This document shows positions 16,168 to 25,580 of a stretch of 64,000 nucleotides of DNA, in pieces (position 1 is the stretch's first letter; every line of letters begins with the position of its first letter). The stretch is from Gammaproteobacteria bacterium (lineage in GTDB: Bacteria; Pseudomonadota; Gammaproteobacteria; UBA1113): assembly GCA_021773295.1 (NCBI GenBank), contig JAJFKI010000081.1, positions 1-64,000 of the forward strand, given 5' to 3'. The position numbers and the translations under genes were made by a program. Below the pieces are notes generated by a model. It made no database searches. It was not told the origin of the DNA and was given only the letters and a program-made list of their open reading frames with translations.

Positions 16168-19032
16168 TTAATGACCCAGGCTTAAATTATCTGCTTCGCT
16201 CACTGGTGCTGATTGAGTATCTTCTTCTGAAGAAGTGGGCATGATTGCCCCAGCCTGGGACAGTTGATCACTAAAATTTAAATTCTTATTTGCTGATTTC
16301 GTTAAGCCTTCAAAATACGCAATATTTAAAGCTTTTGATTCGCTGGGATCTTGAGAGAATTTATCTGGTAAGTTTTCAGCGCCTTCTGATGCCCTTAAAC
16401 TAAATAAGTCGCTTTTTTTATCACTAAAAAAGCTTGCTGGGGATGCTAAGGCCGTTGGAGATGAAGACGATGATGACCTTGCATCTTGTGGCGTGGGTTG
16501 TCCTTGCTTAGTTTTGCGCTGTAGTCGTTTGTATAATTTTTTAAAATTCTTCATATCAAATTCTCTTCTTAATTCCGCGGCAATAACGCTTGTTTCACTA
16601 CCCGTAAAATGGAACATAGTATATTGTTCTAATAAACCTGCCATTTTTGTGTGATGTTCTTTTAATTTAGAGTAACTCACACCGCGCTGCTTTAATAACT
16701 GCCTAGCTTCATCGCCAGCCTGGTTCAGCGAGCTTATCACGTTATAAAGTTCGGATAAATTCGTTAGTAATACACCATAATGATTTATTTCACCTAACAA
16801 ACGATTAAACTTACCTGCTTTTTCTGCAGACATTCTCTTCAAAAGCAATTTCCAGACATCTTTATAGGTTTTAGGTTTATTAAAATAACGAATATATCCT
16901 AATAGATCCTTAATGACGCTTGGATAAGATTTTACATCTTTGCCCTTAAATGAGCTAAAGATATCCGACCAGGGTGAGTGTAATCTCGCCGCTAATTCTG
17001 CGGCAAAATCATCATATTTCTCATAATTTCGATGGTAGATATAACTGAGCATGTCTAAACGGCGACTTGCAACATCCGGGAAAAAGCACTCAAACATATC
17101 TAGAAACGTTGGATATTCCTCAGATAATTCATCAATACTATCACTTAAGTCATCAATTTGTGCATACCGAACTATAATGGCCTCTAAATGATAGAAGACA
17201 CGATGTGTATCTGTGGGAAGGTCTTCATCCACAACTTCTAACCATGATGTTGCTTTTTTGAAATTTGCATACACTAATACAACATCTGCCGCATAGTCTA
17301 TAAGGTCTTGCTTTAGCGTTTCTGTTAGCTTCCTGGTTGTTTCTTTTTCTAGCTCAGTTAATCGTTTTGTTAAATTCTCTAAGCGCGCGTTACTAATAGG
17401 AATGACTCCGCTCTGCTGATAGCCTTGAATCATTTTTTGTAGCAGCGACTTTTCTTGCCGAGCAGCGTTTATTACGCTTATTAAATACTCATTATTACAA
17501 GGAGCTATTGATATCTTTTCAACGTTCTCATTCCATTGCCTTAATTGATGTTTTACAAAAGAAAAGTGATTGGACAAAGCATTCTTCACTATTGTTGGAA
17601 TTGCTTTTTTTGACGGCAAATGCTTCAAATACTCGTCAATATTAACCCTTAAGCCTTCTAATTCTTTAGGCAGCATTGCATTATAGCGCTTTAATTTTTT
17701 TCTAATTGTGCTTTCTATTTTTTTCCGATTCATTTGATAAAAGCATGTAAACTCAGGATTAGCGAATAACACTAACCATAGTTGTTGATGATAATGTTGG
17801 AAATGCTCAATGATATTGCGTTTTGCGGTTTCTGAGCGGGCATAATGATTTACAATATTGGTAACCACACTGGGTGATAATAATGCAATTTCACAGCAAC
17901 CAAAGAAAAACCCCCGTTTTAATTGTGCCTGAACTTGTGGTAATTCAAGACCCGGTAACATGTTTCGTAAATATTCTTTTAGCGTATTTCCTTCATAGTC
18001 ACTAGTACCCTTTAATCCCATGCTAATGGGACCTAACCACATTCTTGGAAAGTCATAGGCCGTGATGTCAGGACTTGTTAAACTTAACACTGACAATACA
18101 CTTGAAAAACAATCTTCCGGCGGTACCGGTAGGGCATCAGTAAAATCCGTGGCATACAGATAGCGGTATTTATGGGTTATTCCCCAAAGACTGCGCTCGT
18201 AATCGACACGTGACAATGTTTTTTTGCCCGCGTCGTCGGCATGAATCAAAATATTTCTTAGTGATAAGTCATTCTCGTGGCCAAGTTTCCCATGCGCTTT
18301 TAGCCGACCGAGATCAAATGCAATTTCTGCCGTTAATGCCTGATACTGTGCTAAATCACCTTTAAACGTATACAAAAACTCTTCTAAATCTTGTGCTGCT
18401 TCAACATATTCTGATGCCACAAAAACACGCTTTTTCGTTTCCGTATTATAAATGAGCAAAGGGGTTGGGCTCGTGCTTGGATTTAGCAATTTTGCAATCG
18501 CCGCAAGAACAACTTCATAATCACCTTGGCCTCTATTGTCTGAAGGGTGAAGGACATACACATTAGAGGCACCAGCATCATCGCTAGGCTTAAGCACTGC
18601 AAGCTCTAGTTCGCGACAACCCTTATCAAGATGAATATGGCTCACAGCACTGCTACTAGAAGCACTGCTTGATGCGCTACTACTCGCAGCTTGACTGCTT
18701 GGAAAAGACAGCCTATCGAGAGAGATCCAGGCAGGTGGCACGACAGTGTTAGGCTGTGTATGAAGCTCAGGGTTCCGTTTAAATAGTCGCTTTTTGCTCC
18801 TTTGAGAAATTTTGCCATGAGTAACAAACTGATGAATAAACTCAACAATAGCTTTATTACCCACTACAAAATAATGAGAACCGTCGGTCCAAAACCGATG
18901 ATTTATAGACTCAGCAATATGATAGACCAACTTATGGTATCTTTTAGGGATTTTTAGTAGCAATCTGCCTTCAAACTCACCTTGGCGAATCTTTTTATTC
19001 GCTCTTACAACCTCAATCTTATCTTTACTCAC
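16168..19032 (-). CDS. Large Ser-rich protein with kinase-like catalytic loop, possible effector
   Basis: 954 residues, not recognisable as a known family. Around residues 190-280 the order of motifs resembles the protein-kinase-like/aminoglycoside phosphotransferase fold. A hinge-like FVASEYVEAAQDLEEFL is followed by HENDLSLRNILIH (catalytic loop pattern H-x2-D-x4-N) and SRVDYERS (position of the metal-binding Asp). A poly-Ser tract (about 115-130) precedes it. A long helical middle and a Ser-rich, disordered C-terminus follow, ending in a polar tail. It has no signal peptide and no membrane helix. Start GTG 19032; no strong ribosome site is seen, so the start is uncertain. Size, Ser tracts and a buried kinase-like motif are typical of Legionellales type IV effectors, but this is inference. 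Confidence 0.6.
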   Translation of the reverse strand: MSKDKIEVVRANKKIRQGEFEGRLLLKIPKRYHKLVYHIAESINHRFWTDGSHYFVVGNKAIVEFIHQFVTHGKISQRSKKRLFKRNPELHTQPNTVVPPAWISLDRLSFPSSQAASSSASSSASSSSAVSHIHLDKGCRELELAVLKPSDDAGASNVYVLHPSDNRGQGDYEVVLAAIAKLLNPSTSPTPLLIYNTETKKRVFVASEYVEAAQDLEEFLYTFKGDLAQYQALTAEIAFDLGRLKAHGKLGHENDLSLRNILIHADDAGKKTLSRVDYERSLWGITHKYRYLYATDFTDALPVPPEDCFSSVLSVLSLTSPDITAYDFPRMWLGPISMGLKGTSDYEGNTLKEYLRNMLPGLELPQVQAQLKRGFFFGCCEIALLSPSVVTNIVNHYARSETAKRNIIEHFQHYHQQLWLVLFANPEFTCFYQMNRKKIESTIRKKLKRYNAMLPKELEGLRVNIDEYLKHLPSKKAIPTIVKNALSNHFSFVKHQLRQWNENVEKISIAPCNNEYLISVINAARQEKSLLQKMIQGYQQSGVIPISNARLENLTKRLTELEKETTRKLTETLKQDLIDYAADVVLVYANFKKATSWLEVVDEDLPTDTHRVFYHLEAIIVRYAQIDDLSDSIDELSEEYPTFLDMFECFFPDVASRRLDMLSYIYHRNYEKYDDFAAELAARLHSPWSDIFSSFKGKDVKSYPSVIKDLLGYIRYFNKPKTYKDVWKLLLKRMSAEKAGKFNRLLGEINHYGVLLTNLSELYNVISSLNQAGDEARQLLKQRGVSYSKLKEHHTKMAGLLEQYTMFHFTGSETSVIAAELRREFDMKNFKKLYKRLQRKTKQGQPTPQDARSSSSSSPTALASPASFFSDKKSDLFSLRASEGAENLPDKFSQDPSESKALNIAYFEGLTKSANKNLNFSDQLSQAGAIMPTSSEEDTQSAPVSEADNLSLGH

Positions 19033-19102
19033 TCGAATAATCTCGTTTTTACTAATAAATGAGGGCGGATAATACCACTTTTATATTAAGTTTTTCTTAG
19101 CT

Positions 19103-19137
19103 AACTGCCTATTTTATCCAAAGGTAGGCGTTTTTTT
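19103..19137 (+). terminator. Weak hairpin followed by T-run
   Basis: GCCTA and TAGGC pair across a 13-base loop and are followed by a run of eight T. It lies in the divergent promoter region between the 954-residue protein gene and the transglutaminase-like gene, so it could be a leader attenuator or a relic. The stem is only 5 bp. Confidence 0.3.
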
Positions 19138-19187
19138 TATTAAACGCTATAGTTAGGATAGGTCATCTTTTAAGTGAGGGGTTTTTT

Positions 19188-19886
19188 GTGAGCGAAATCA
19201 AAGAGCAATGGTTAAGTCCCACTGAATATATCGATTTTGAAACTAGCCTCGTACAAAACTTTATAAAAGAACACACAAGTCCTAACGATACGCCTAAAGA
19301 AAAGCTTATTAAGCTCTATTATGTTGTGCGCGATAAGATTTATTACAACCCTTATTGTGTCAACTATCAACTCGATATTTTTAAAGCCAGTACCACCGTT
19401 AAAAATTTAGAATCCTTTTGTATTCCTAAAACCATCTTATTTTGCGCTTGCGCCAGGGCTCTAGGCTTTCCGGCTCGCATTGGCTTTGCTGATGTAAAAA
19501 ATCATCTCGCCACCAAACGATTAAATGAGCTTTTAAGAACAAATGTCTACCGCATGCATGGCTATACACTGATTTATATCCATGATAAATGGGTCAAAGC
19601 AACGCCGGTGTTTAATATTGAACTTTGTGAAAAATTCGGCGTGGAACCCTTGGCATTTGATGGTGCCGCAGATTCTATCTTGCATGCGTTTAATCAAGCC
19701 GGTGATAGACACATGGAATATTTACATGATTATGGTGGTTTTGATGACATGCCAGTGTCTTTATTAATTAAAGTTTATATGACTCATTATCCCCACCTCT
19801 TCACACCAGAAATAAAAGCACTGATTAAAGACGCCAATTTTTATCAAGATGTCGAAGAAGAAATGAGTCAAGCGAAGAAAGCTTAA
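19188..19886 (+). CDS. Transglutaminase-like (cysteine protease fold) protein
   Basis: A 232-residue cytoplasmic protein with the arrangement of the bacterial transglutaminase-like superfamily. PKEKLIKLYYVVRDKIYYNPY is an N-terminal helix, ESFCIPKTILFCACARALGFPAR holds the candidate nucleophile Cys (in SFC) and the typical RALGFPARI strand, and YRMHGYTLIYIHDKWVKATP carries the candidate catalytic His. Members may be peptidases or protein cross-linkers; the substrate is unknown. Start GTG 19188 with a GTGAGGGG purine tract about 6 bases upstream. Confidence 0.7.
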   Translation: MSEIKEQWLSPTEYIDFETSLVQNFIKEHTSPNDTPKEKLIKLYYVVRDKIYYNPYCVNYQLDIFKASTTVKNLESFCIPKTILFCACARALGFPARIGFADVKNHLATKRLNELLRTNVYRMHGYTLIYIHDKWVKATPVFNIELCEKFGVEPLAFDGAADSILHAFNQAGDRHMEYLHDYGGFDDMPVSLLIKVYMTHYPHLFTPEIKALIKDANFYQDVEEEMSQAKKA

Positions 19887-19906
19887 AAGTGCTCTTAAAG
19901 GTGCCT

Positions 19907-20794
19907 TTAGCCGACACTGAACGTTGACTCACCTAACTTCGTCCAAACTTTCTTACCGCGTTTTAACTCATAAACCACTTTCCAGTCACCAAAATATTGT
20001 GGCGGGATGGCACGGCCAATGCCAAAACTAGCTGTTGAAAACCATTGTGGGTAGTTACCAGTGATGGACGACTCTTGTGGTTTGAAGTAGACTTTACCAT
20101 TCGGCATATAAAACGTAAAACGCTGTTTATCCCCTTTTTGCACGCCATACACTCGTACCCATGCAACCACTTGTTTATCTTGAATCGTAAATTGCCGTTG
20201 TTTGGGCGCCGTGTCACTAGTGACATCTAGCGTTGTTGGTTTATTGGTAACGCCCATATCAATTAAACCAAAAGGTTGATAAGCCAGTGTCTTGGCCCAC
20301 AGTTTTTCTTGAAAAGGATTTCTAACAATACCATTTTCTAAGACAATGAAGCTTAACTTTGGAGTTACCGTTACCCCAGTTTCACCCACTTGCCCCAGGA
20401 TTTGTTGGTTTTGCACTTGCTGATTAGGTGTTACGGCAATGCTATTTTGCTTTAAGTGGCAATACTGAGTCACCCAACCATTATCATGTTGAACCACGAC
20501 TTCGTTGCCACAAGGATCTTGTGGCTGTGTTTGGCTCACTTTGTCGCCCGAATAATCATTATTAACCTTCACCACTTTTCCCGGTGCTGCCGCTAAGACA
20601 TTGACGCCTTTTTGCATTTCTTGCTCGGTATTTAAAATAATGTCCGTACTATTGGTTCTTTTATCGATGGCAATAAAGCAGGTTTTCCCCCGTTGGCAAT
20701 TGGTGGGAAAAGCGAGGCTGATAGTAGCAGCCTTGGCCATGGGAGTAATAAAGGTGATAAATAAGGCCAGTAAGGACACATATTTTTTGTTCAT
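19907..20794 (-). CDS. Secreted LytM/M23-like protein, catalytic residues apparently lost
   Basis: 295 residues with a signal peptide (MNKKYVSLLALFITFITPMAKA). The central domain (about 75-170) follows peptidase M23: VNVLAAAPGKVVKV, GNEVVVQHDNGWVTQYCHL, QILGQVGETG, then PKLSFIVLENG. In active enzymes the last segment reads H-x-H and the upstream zinc motif has a His four residues before Asp; here they are KLS and TNSTD, so two or three zinc ligands are missing. It may be a non-catalytic LytM factor like EnvC that activates an amidase, or a periplasmic binding protein. The C-terminal half (170-295) is a beta-rich region of unknown type. Confidence 0.7.
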   Translation of the reverse strand: MNKKYVSLLALFITFITPMAKAATISLAFPTNCQRGKTCFIAIDKRTNSTDIILNTEQEMQKGVNVLAAAPGKVVKVNNDYSGDKVSQTQPQDPCGNEVVVQHDNGWVTQYCHLKQNSIAVTPNQQVQNQQILGQVGETGVTVTPKLSFIVLENGIVRNPFQEKLWAKTLAYQPFGLIDMGVTNKPTTLDVTSDTAPKQRQFTIQDKQVVAWVRVYGVQKGDKQRFTFYMPNGKVYFKPQESSITGNYPQWFSTASFGIGRAIPPQYFGDWKVVYELKRGKKVWTKLGESTFSVG

Positions 20795-20933
20795 GATTTT
20801 TCCTTTGGAATCAATAAGCTAAAGGTTTAGTCTAGCTTAAAAACCGACTCCAGTGTAGGGTGGGGGAACCCCAAACAAACATCAACCTTAACTCATTGAA
20901 ATACAAGGAAATTTAAAAAAATTCCTCTATATA

Positions 20934-20960
20934 TTAGCACTCTACCCAAAAGAGTGCTAA
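20934..20960. promoter_or_regulatory. CIRCE operator (HrcA binding site) upstream of rpoH
   Basis: TTAGCACTC-N9-GAGTGCTAA, an exact match to the CIRCE consensus in both arms and in spacing. It ends 42 bases before the rpoH start codon. A TATATT -10-like element abuts its left edge, so HrcA bound here would cover the transcription start. Confidence 0.93.
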
Positions 20961-21002
20961 AATTGCGGTAGTTTAAATATTGAACGAGGTTGGTAGTTAC
21001 AG

Positions 21003-21866
21003 ATGAACAACGCGTTACAAACATACACGATGGCATTGCCGACGGGCAATTTAGATTCCTATATCCAATCTGCTAATCAAATTCCTATGTTGACGTTGGA
21101 AGAAGAGCGTGAACTAACCACCCGTTTTTATGAAACTGGCGATATTGAAGCAGCGCGCCAACTCGTCATGGCTCACTTACGTTTCGTGGTGAAAGTTGCC
21201 ATGGGTTATCGCGGCTATGGTTTGCCCGTTGAAGATTTGATTCAAGAAGGTAATCTCGGTTTGATGAAAGCCGTTAAACGTTTTGATCCTGCTTTTGGTG
21301 TGCGCTTAGTTTCCTTTGCGGTGCATTGGATCAAAGCTGAAATGCATGAATTCATCATTCGCAATTGGCGCGTAGTGAAAATCGCAACCACCAAAGCACA
21401 ACGTAAATTGTTCTTTAATTTAAGAAATGCTAAAAAACGCTTAGGCTGGTTCAGCCAAGAAGAAGTCAACGCCGTCGCCAAAGATCTAGGAGTCAAACCC
21501 GAAGAAGTGATGGTAATGGAAGCGCGCTTAAATGCCCATGATGCCGCTTTTGATGGTTACACCGATGATGATGGTGACATGGCTTATGCACCCGCCCATT
21601 ATTTAGAAGATAAAAGTGCCGATCCTGCTCTATTAGTAGCTAACGAAGATTGGATGGATCATGGTAAAGAATCCTTATATACTGCCTTAGAAGAACTCGA
21701 CCAACGCAGTCGTGACATCTTGGCAGCAAGACGCTTGCAAGATAAAAAGAAAACACTGCATGAATTGGCCAGGGAATACGATGTATCACCAGAACGAATT
21801 AGGCAGATAGAAAACAATGCACTCAAAAAACTTCAAGCGGCTATTAAACCTAAAAACAGCAATTAA
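21003..21866 (+). CDS. rpoH: RNA polymerase sigma-32 factor RpoH
   Basis: Heat-shock sigma factor, 287 residues. Region 2 is clear ([24 protein letters not shown] and the -10 recognition helix [19 protein letters not shown]). The RpoH box QRKLFFNLR, diagnostic against other group 2-3 sigma factors, is at about residues 133-141. The region 4.2 helix-turn-helix is [24 protein letters not shown]. The upstream region carries a perfect CIRCE site, so it is probably repressed by HrcA. The start ATG has GAGG about 14 bases upstream. The last 50 bases overlap the long form of the next reading frame. Confidence 0.96.
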   Translation: MNNALQTYTMALPTGNLDSYIQSANQIPMLTLEEERELTTRFYETGDIEAARQLVMAHLRFVVKVAMGYRGYGLPVEDLIQEGNLGLMKAVKRFDPAFGVRLVSFAVHWIKAEMHEFIIRNWRVVKIATTKAQRKLFFNLRNAKKRLGWFSQEEVNAVAKDLGVKPEEVMVMEARLNAHDAAFDGYTDDDGDMAYAPAHYLEDKSADPALLVANEDWMDHGKESLYTALEELDQRSRDILAARRLQDKKKTLHELAREYDVSPERIRQIENNALKKLQAAIKPKNSN

Positions 21867-22479
21867 ATCCCTCTGTTACACCGAAAATTCGCGTTTAACT
21901 GCCGTTTCTAGGTTATACCTCATTAGCTTTATTGGCTTATTCGTAAGCTTTCCTTCTTACGCTTATTTTTGCTCCGGCAATGGCTATAACGGTTATATCA
22001 ATGTTGGAGATACCGAAGAAAAAGTTATCCAATCCTGTGGCCAACCAAGCACAGCCGCCAAAAAAGAAGCTAGTTCGCAACAAGACAACACCGTGCAATT
22101 CTGGACGTATAGCAATCAAAAACTTGTGACCAATACCAATAAAAGCACCGGTACTATCACCACCAATATCGACAAAAGCGGCCCCATGGTAACCCTTAAA
22201 ATAGCCGGTGATAAAGTCACGGATATCAGTGTCGATGGTCGCCCAGTGAAAACTACAAACCAATGCCAAACAGGCCGTACCATCAGCATTGGCAGTTCGA
22301 GTAGCAACGTAATGTTAGCCTGTGGAAACCCTTCTGGCGTGACCACAAGCCATGCTAACCCCACCAATAGCGCCCAAAGCAAGGAAAAAATCGACGTTTG
22401 GACCTATAATTACGGCAACTATCGCCAACCCTTAGTGTTGGAGTTTAGGAATGGGCAATTAAAGACGATTAAACCATAA
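21817..22479 (+). CDS. Secreted DUF2845 protein, N-terminus built from a repeat
   Basis: Up to 220 residues. The mature part has two DUF2845-like repeats, [18 protein letters not shown] and [18 protein letters not shown], each with a Cys-Gly-x-Pro turn. This family of small periplasmic proteins has unknown function. A hydrophobic stretch [17 protein letters not shown] looks like a signal peptide cleaved after SYA. The only upstream ATG in frame is at 21817, inside the end of rpoH. The codons between it and the signal peptide are supplied by a 40-base repeat (21873-21912) also present at 35101-35140. The true start is therefore doubtful; an unusual start codon (ATT or GTT) nearer the signal peptide is possible. 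Confidence 0.65.
   Translation: MHSKNFKRLLNLKTAIKSLCYTENSRLTAVSRLYLISFIGLFVSFPSYAYFCSGNGYNGYINVGDTEEKVIQSCGQPSTAAKKEASSQQDNTVQFWTYSNQKLVTNTNKSTGTITTNIDKSGPMVTLKIAGDKVTDISVDGRPVKTTNQCQTGRTISIGSSSSNVMLACGNPSGVTTSHANPTNSAQSKEKIDVWTYNYGNYRQPLVLEFRNGQLKTIKP
21873..21912 (+). repeat. Dispersed 40-bp repeat, copy 1
   Basis: 38 of 40 positions match the copy at 35101-35140 in the same orientation (both begin CTGTTACACC and end CGTTTCTAGG). This copy lies between the rpoH stop codon and the DUF2845 signal peptide and is read through in frame. Confidence 0.85.
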
Positions 22480-22485
22480 AATAAT

Positions 22486-22507
22486 GCCCCCTGCTTGGTG
22501 CGGGGGC
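22486..22507. terminator. GC-rich hairpin between convergent genes
   Basis: GCCCCC (22486-22491) pairs with GGGGGC (22502-22507) across a 10-base loop, in the 47-base gap between the convergent DUF2845 and RND pump genes. A-rich sequence flanks one side and an ATTATTTT run follows on the leftward strand, so it could serve either direction. Confidence 0.5.
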
Positions 22508-22526
22508 GACAAAAATATGCTGTCCC

Positions 22527-25500
22527 TTAAGCAGCAGATGGGGATGGAATTTTGTAAAAGATGGTATAAAGTGTCGGAATAATTAGTAACGTTAATACCG
22601 TGGCAAAACTCAAACCGAACATTATCACCACCGCCATGGCACGGAAAAATATATCAGGCAATAAAGGAATCATACCTAAAACGGTGGTTAAGGCCGCTAA
22701 CACTACCGGGCGAAAACGACTAATAGCAGCGTCTAAAATTGCATGATAGGGTTCTTTGCCTTCAGATATTTGTAATTGAATTTCATCCAACAATACAATG
22801 GCATTTTTGATCAGCATCCCTGTTAAACTTAAAAAACCTAATAAAGCCATAAAGCCAAATTCTGCGCGTGTGATCAATAAACCAAAAGACACACCGATGA
22901 AGGATAAAGGCACACATAACCAAATCATCACCGCTTGTTTAATGCCATTAAACAAGAAAATAATAATTAAGAACATCATTAAGAAACTAATGATTAAACC
23001 TGTCACTAAGGCCGATTGCGCATCCGTAGAGCTTTCATATTCTCCGCCCCATTCCAACCTATAACCTGGCGGTAATTTTAAGTCTTTTATTTTTGGTGCT
23101 AAGGCACTCATAATCACACTGGCAGGGCCAGATAAAGGTTCACAAGCGACTGTGATGGTTGGGCGTCGGTTGTAACGCCAAATCAAGGCATCTTCCCATT
23201 GGGTCATGAAACTCGACACCACTTGCCCTAAGGGCACAGTTTGCTTTAACAGCGGACTCCAAATTTGTAAATCATCGATATTATTAATATCGAGACGCTC
23301 ATTATCCGGTGGTCTAGAAACGATAGGAATCAATTCCGTGCCTTCACGATAAACCCCAACTTGGGTGCCCGTGAAAGCCGTTTCTAATGCCTCACTTAAA
23401 TTACGGCGAGTAATCCCAGTCAACCGCGCTTGCGTTTCTGAATAATCTGGGACGAGAACCTTTTCTTTTGAGCGCCAATTATCGCGAATTTCTGTGGTAT
23501 TAGGTATTTCACTCATTATGTTTTTTATGTCTTCACTTAACTTACGCAATACCGTTGAATCAGGTCCACTCACTCTAACTTCTACTTTGGCTCCTTCACC
23601 AGGACCCAACTTAATGCGTTTTATTTTCGGATCAGAATCTGGAAAATGACTGATTAAATAATTTCTTGCTTCTGGAATTAATCGATCAATTTTTCGGTAG
23701 TCATCCACTCTCACCAAGAATTGGCCATAGGATGAATTAGGTTTATCAGGCGTATAAACTAAGGTAAAACGATCAGCGCCTGTCCCAATAACTGTTGTGA
23801 CATCAGTAATACCTTCCATTTGTCTTAAATCTTTTTGGATTTGTAACATTTGTTGGGTATTTTCACGAATATCCGTTCCTTGTGGTAACCAGTAATCGAT
23901 TAGGAACACCGGAGTAGTGGAATCAGGGAAGAAGCTATCTTTCACATATTGGAAGGCATAAATTGAACTCGCAAGTAATCCCACCATCAAGATTAGCGTA
24001 AGCCAACGGCGACTAATACATGCTGATAATAAGTGACGATATAGGTGAAAAAACTTTTTATCGTAAGGATCTTTCACAATGTTCTTTGGCTTTTTCAAAT
24101 AATGATAACCAAATAAGGACCCAACGCTAACTGCTAACCACCAGCTCAGTAACAAACTAATCAAAATTACTAGGAATAATGACAAGGTGTATTCACCCGT
24201 ACTATCTTGCGATAAACCAATGCCAGAAAAGGCTAAAACACCGATGACAGTTGCCCCAAGCAATGGCCATTGTTGCTGATTAACCACGTCTACCGCTGCT
24301 TTTAGCCGCTCCACCCCCGCTTCTATCTTCACTTGCATGCCATCGGTCACCACGATGGCATTATCCACCAACATCCCCAATGCGATGATCAAAGCTCCTA
24401 AGGAAATCCGCTCCAAGCTGATGCCAAAAATATACATAAAAAAGATCGTAGCAAAAATCGTTAAAAATAATTGCGCACTAATAATTAAGCCACTGCGCAC
24501 ACCCATAAATAAAAACAGGACAATAATCACAATCGCTAAGGCTTCAATAAAACTAATCACAAACCCATTTACTGCTTCTGTCACCACTGCGGGTTGCTGA
24601 TAAATCGGATGAATTTCAACCCCAACGGGGATTACCGTCAGCAACTCTTTAACTTTCTTAGCAACCGCCCCACCAATTTTTACGACATTTCCACCTGAAA
24701 CGACGGAAATACCCATGGTTAATGCAAAATTACCATTAAAATAAACTTTTTGCCGTTGCACTTCTTGATAGCCACGAGTAATCGTTGCAATATCACTTAA
24801 ATGAAATAATTTTTTCGAGGTGTTACTGCGAATCACTAAATTTCCAATGTCTTTCACCGAGTCCACATAACCCGTGGGCACGATGCGAATGTATTCACTG
24901 CCAATTTTTACATTGCCCGCATAAGTCGCCAAATTTTGCGATGCTAGGGTTTGATAAATTTGATCCAATGAAATACCTAATTGTGACATTTTGCCTCGAG
25001 AAATATCCACAAAAATGGCTTGTTCTTGTATGCCTGAGATAGTGACTTTACCAACGCCAGGCACTAGTGATAACTCTCGTTTTAAAGTATCTGTATAGTA
25101 TTTTAAAGATTTATAATCAAAACCATCACCAACGACGGCGTAATACATACCATAAACGTCACCATAATCATCATAAACAATCGATGGCCCAGCACCAGGC
25201 GGTAACTCGGGTTGCACATCATTAATCTTACGGCGCAATTCATCCCAGATTTGCGGTAAATCATCTTTTTTATATTTATCTTGAATCACCACTTCCACCT
25301 CGGAAAAACCAGCTCTGGAATAGGATTTTAGTTTTTTTACTTTACCAATTTCATGGGCGGCAATTTCAATTTTATCCGTCACCTCTTCTTCAACTTCTTT
25401 GGGTGAGGCGCCAGGATAAGACGTGTAAACTAAGGCTGATTTAATGGTAAATTCTGGATCTTCCAAACGACCAATGTTTTTGTAAGCGATGATACCGCCC

Positions 25501-25568
25501 ACTAAGAACAAAACGATCATCGTCCATGTAATCACATTTTTTTTAATTGAGTATTCTGCGATGTTCAA
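22527..25568 (-). CDS. RND efflux pump inner membrane permease
   Basis: A 1013-residue resistance-nodulation-division transporter, proton-driven and spanning inner membrane and periplasm. The N-terminal helix (NVITWTMIVLFLVGGIIAY) is followed by a porter domain, then the helix 2-6 block containing GALIIALGMLVDNAIVVTDGM with the proton-relay acidic residues of helix 4. The second half repeats the arrangement (LSLTGMLIKNAIVLLDEI). Sequence style is that of the hydrophobe/amphiphile efflux branch rather than the metal branch. It follows the adaptor gene by 12 bases on the same strand. No outer membrane TolC-like gene is nearby, so it presumably uses one encoded elsewhere. Confidence 0.93.
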   Translation of the reverse strand: MNIAEYSIKKNVITWTMIVLFLVGGIIAYKNIGRLEDPEFTIKSALVYTSYPGASPKEVEEEVTDKIEIAAHEIGKVKKLKSYSRAGFSEVEVVIQDKYKKDDLPQIWDELRRKINDVQPELPPGAGPSIVYDDYGDVYGMYYAVVGDGFDYKSLKYYTDTLKRELSLVPGVGKVTISGIQEQAIFVDISRGKMSQLGISLDQIYQTLASQNLATYAGNVKIGSEYIRIVPTGYVDSVKDIGNLVIRSNTSKKLFHLSDIATITRGYQEVQRQKVYFNGNFALTMGISVVSGGNVVKIGGAVAKKVKELLTVIPVGVEIHPIYQQPAVVTEAVNGFVISFIEALAIVIIVLFLFMGVRSGLIISAQLFLTIFATIFFMYIFGISLERISLGALIIALGMLVDNAIVVTDGMQVKIEAGVERLKAAVDVVNQQQWPLLGATVIGVLAFSGIGLSQDSTGEYTLSLFLVILISLLLSWWLAVSVGSLFGYHYLKKPKNIVKDPYDKKFFHLYRHLLSACISRRWLTLILMVGLLASSIYAFQYVKDSFFPDSTTPVFLIDYWLPQGTDIRENTQQMLQIQKDLRQMEGITDVTTVIGTGADRFTLVYTPDKPNSSYGQFLVRVDDYRKIDRLIPEARNYLISHFPDSDPKIKRIKLGPGEGAKVEVRVSGPDSTVLRKLSEDIKNIMSEIPNTTEIRDNWRSKEKVLVPDYSETQARLTGITRRNLSEALETAFTGTQVGVYREGTELIPIVSRPPDNERLDINNIDDLQIWSPLLKQTVPLGQVVSSFMTQWEDALIWRYNRRPTITVACEPLSGPASVIMSALAPKIKDLKLPPGYRLEWGGEYESSTDAQSALVTGLIISFLMMFLIIIFLFNGIKQAVMIWLCVPLSFIGVSFGLLITRAEFGFMALLGFLSLTGMLIKNAIVLLDEIQLQISEGKEPYHAILDAAISRFRPVVLAALTTVLGMIPLLPDIFFRAMAVVIMFGLSFATVLTLLIIPTLYTIFYKIPSPSAA

Positions 25569-25580
25569 AACAATATTCCT

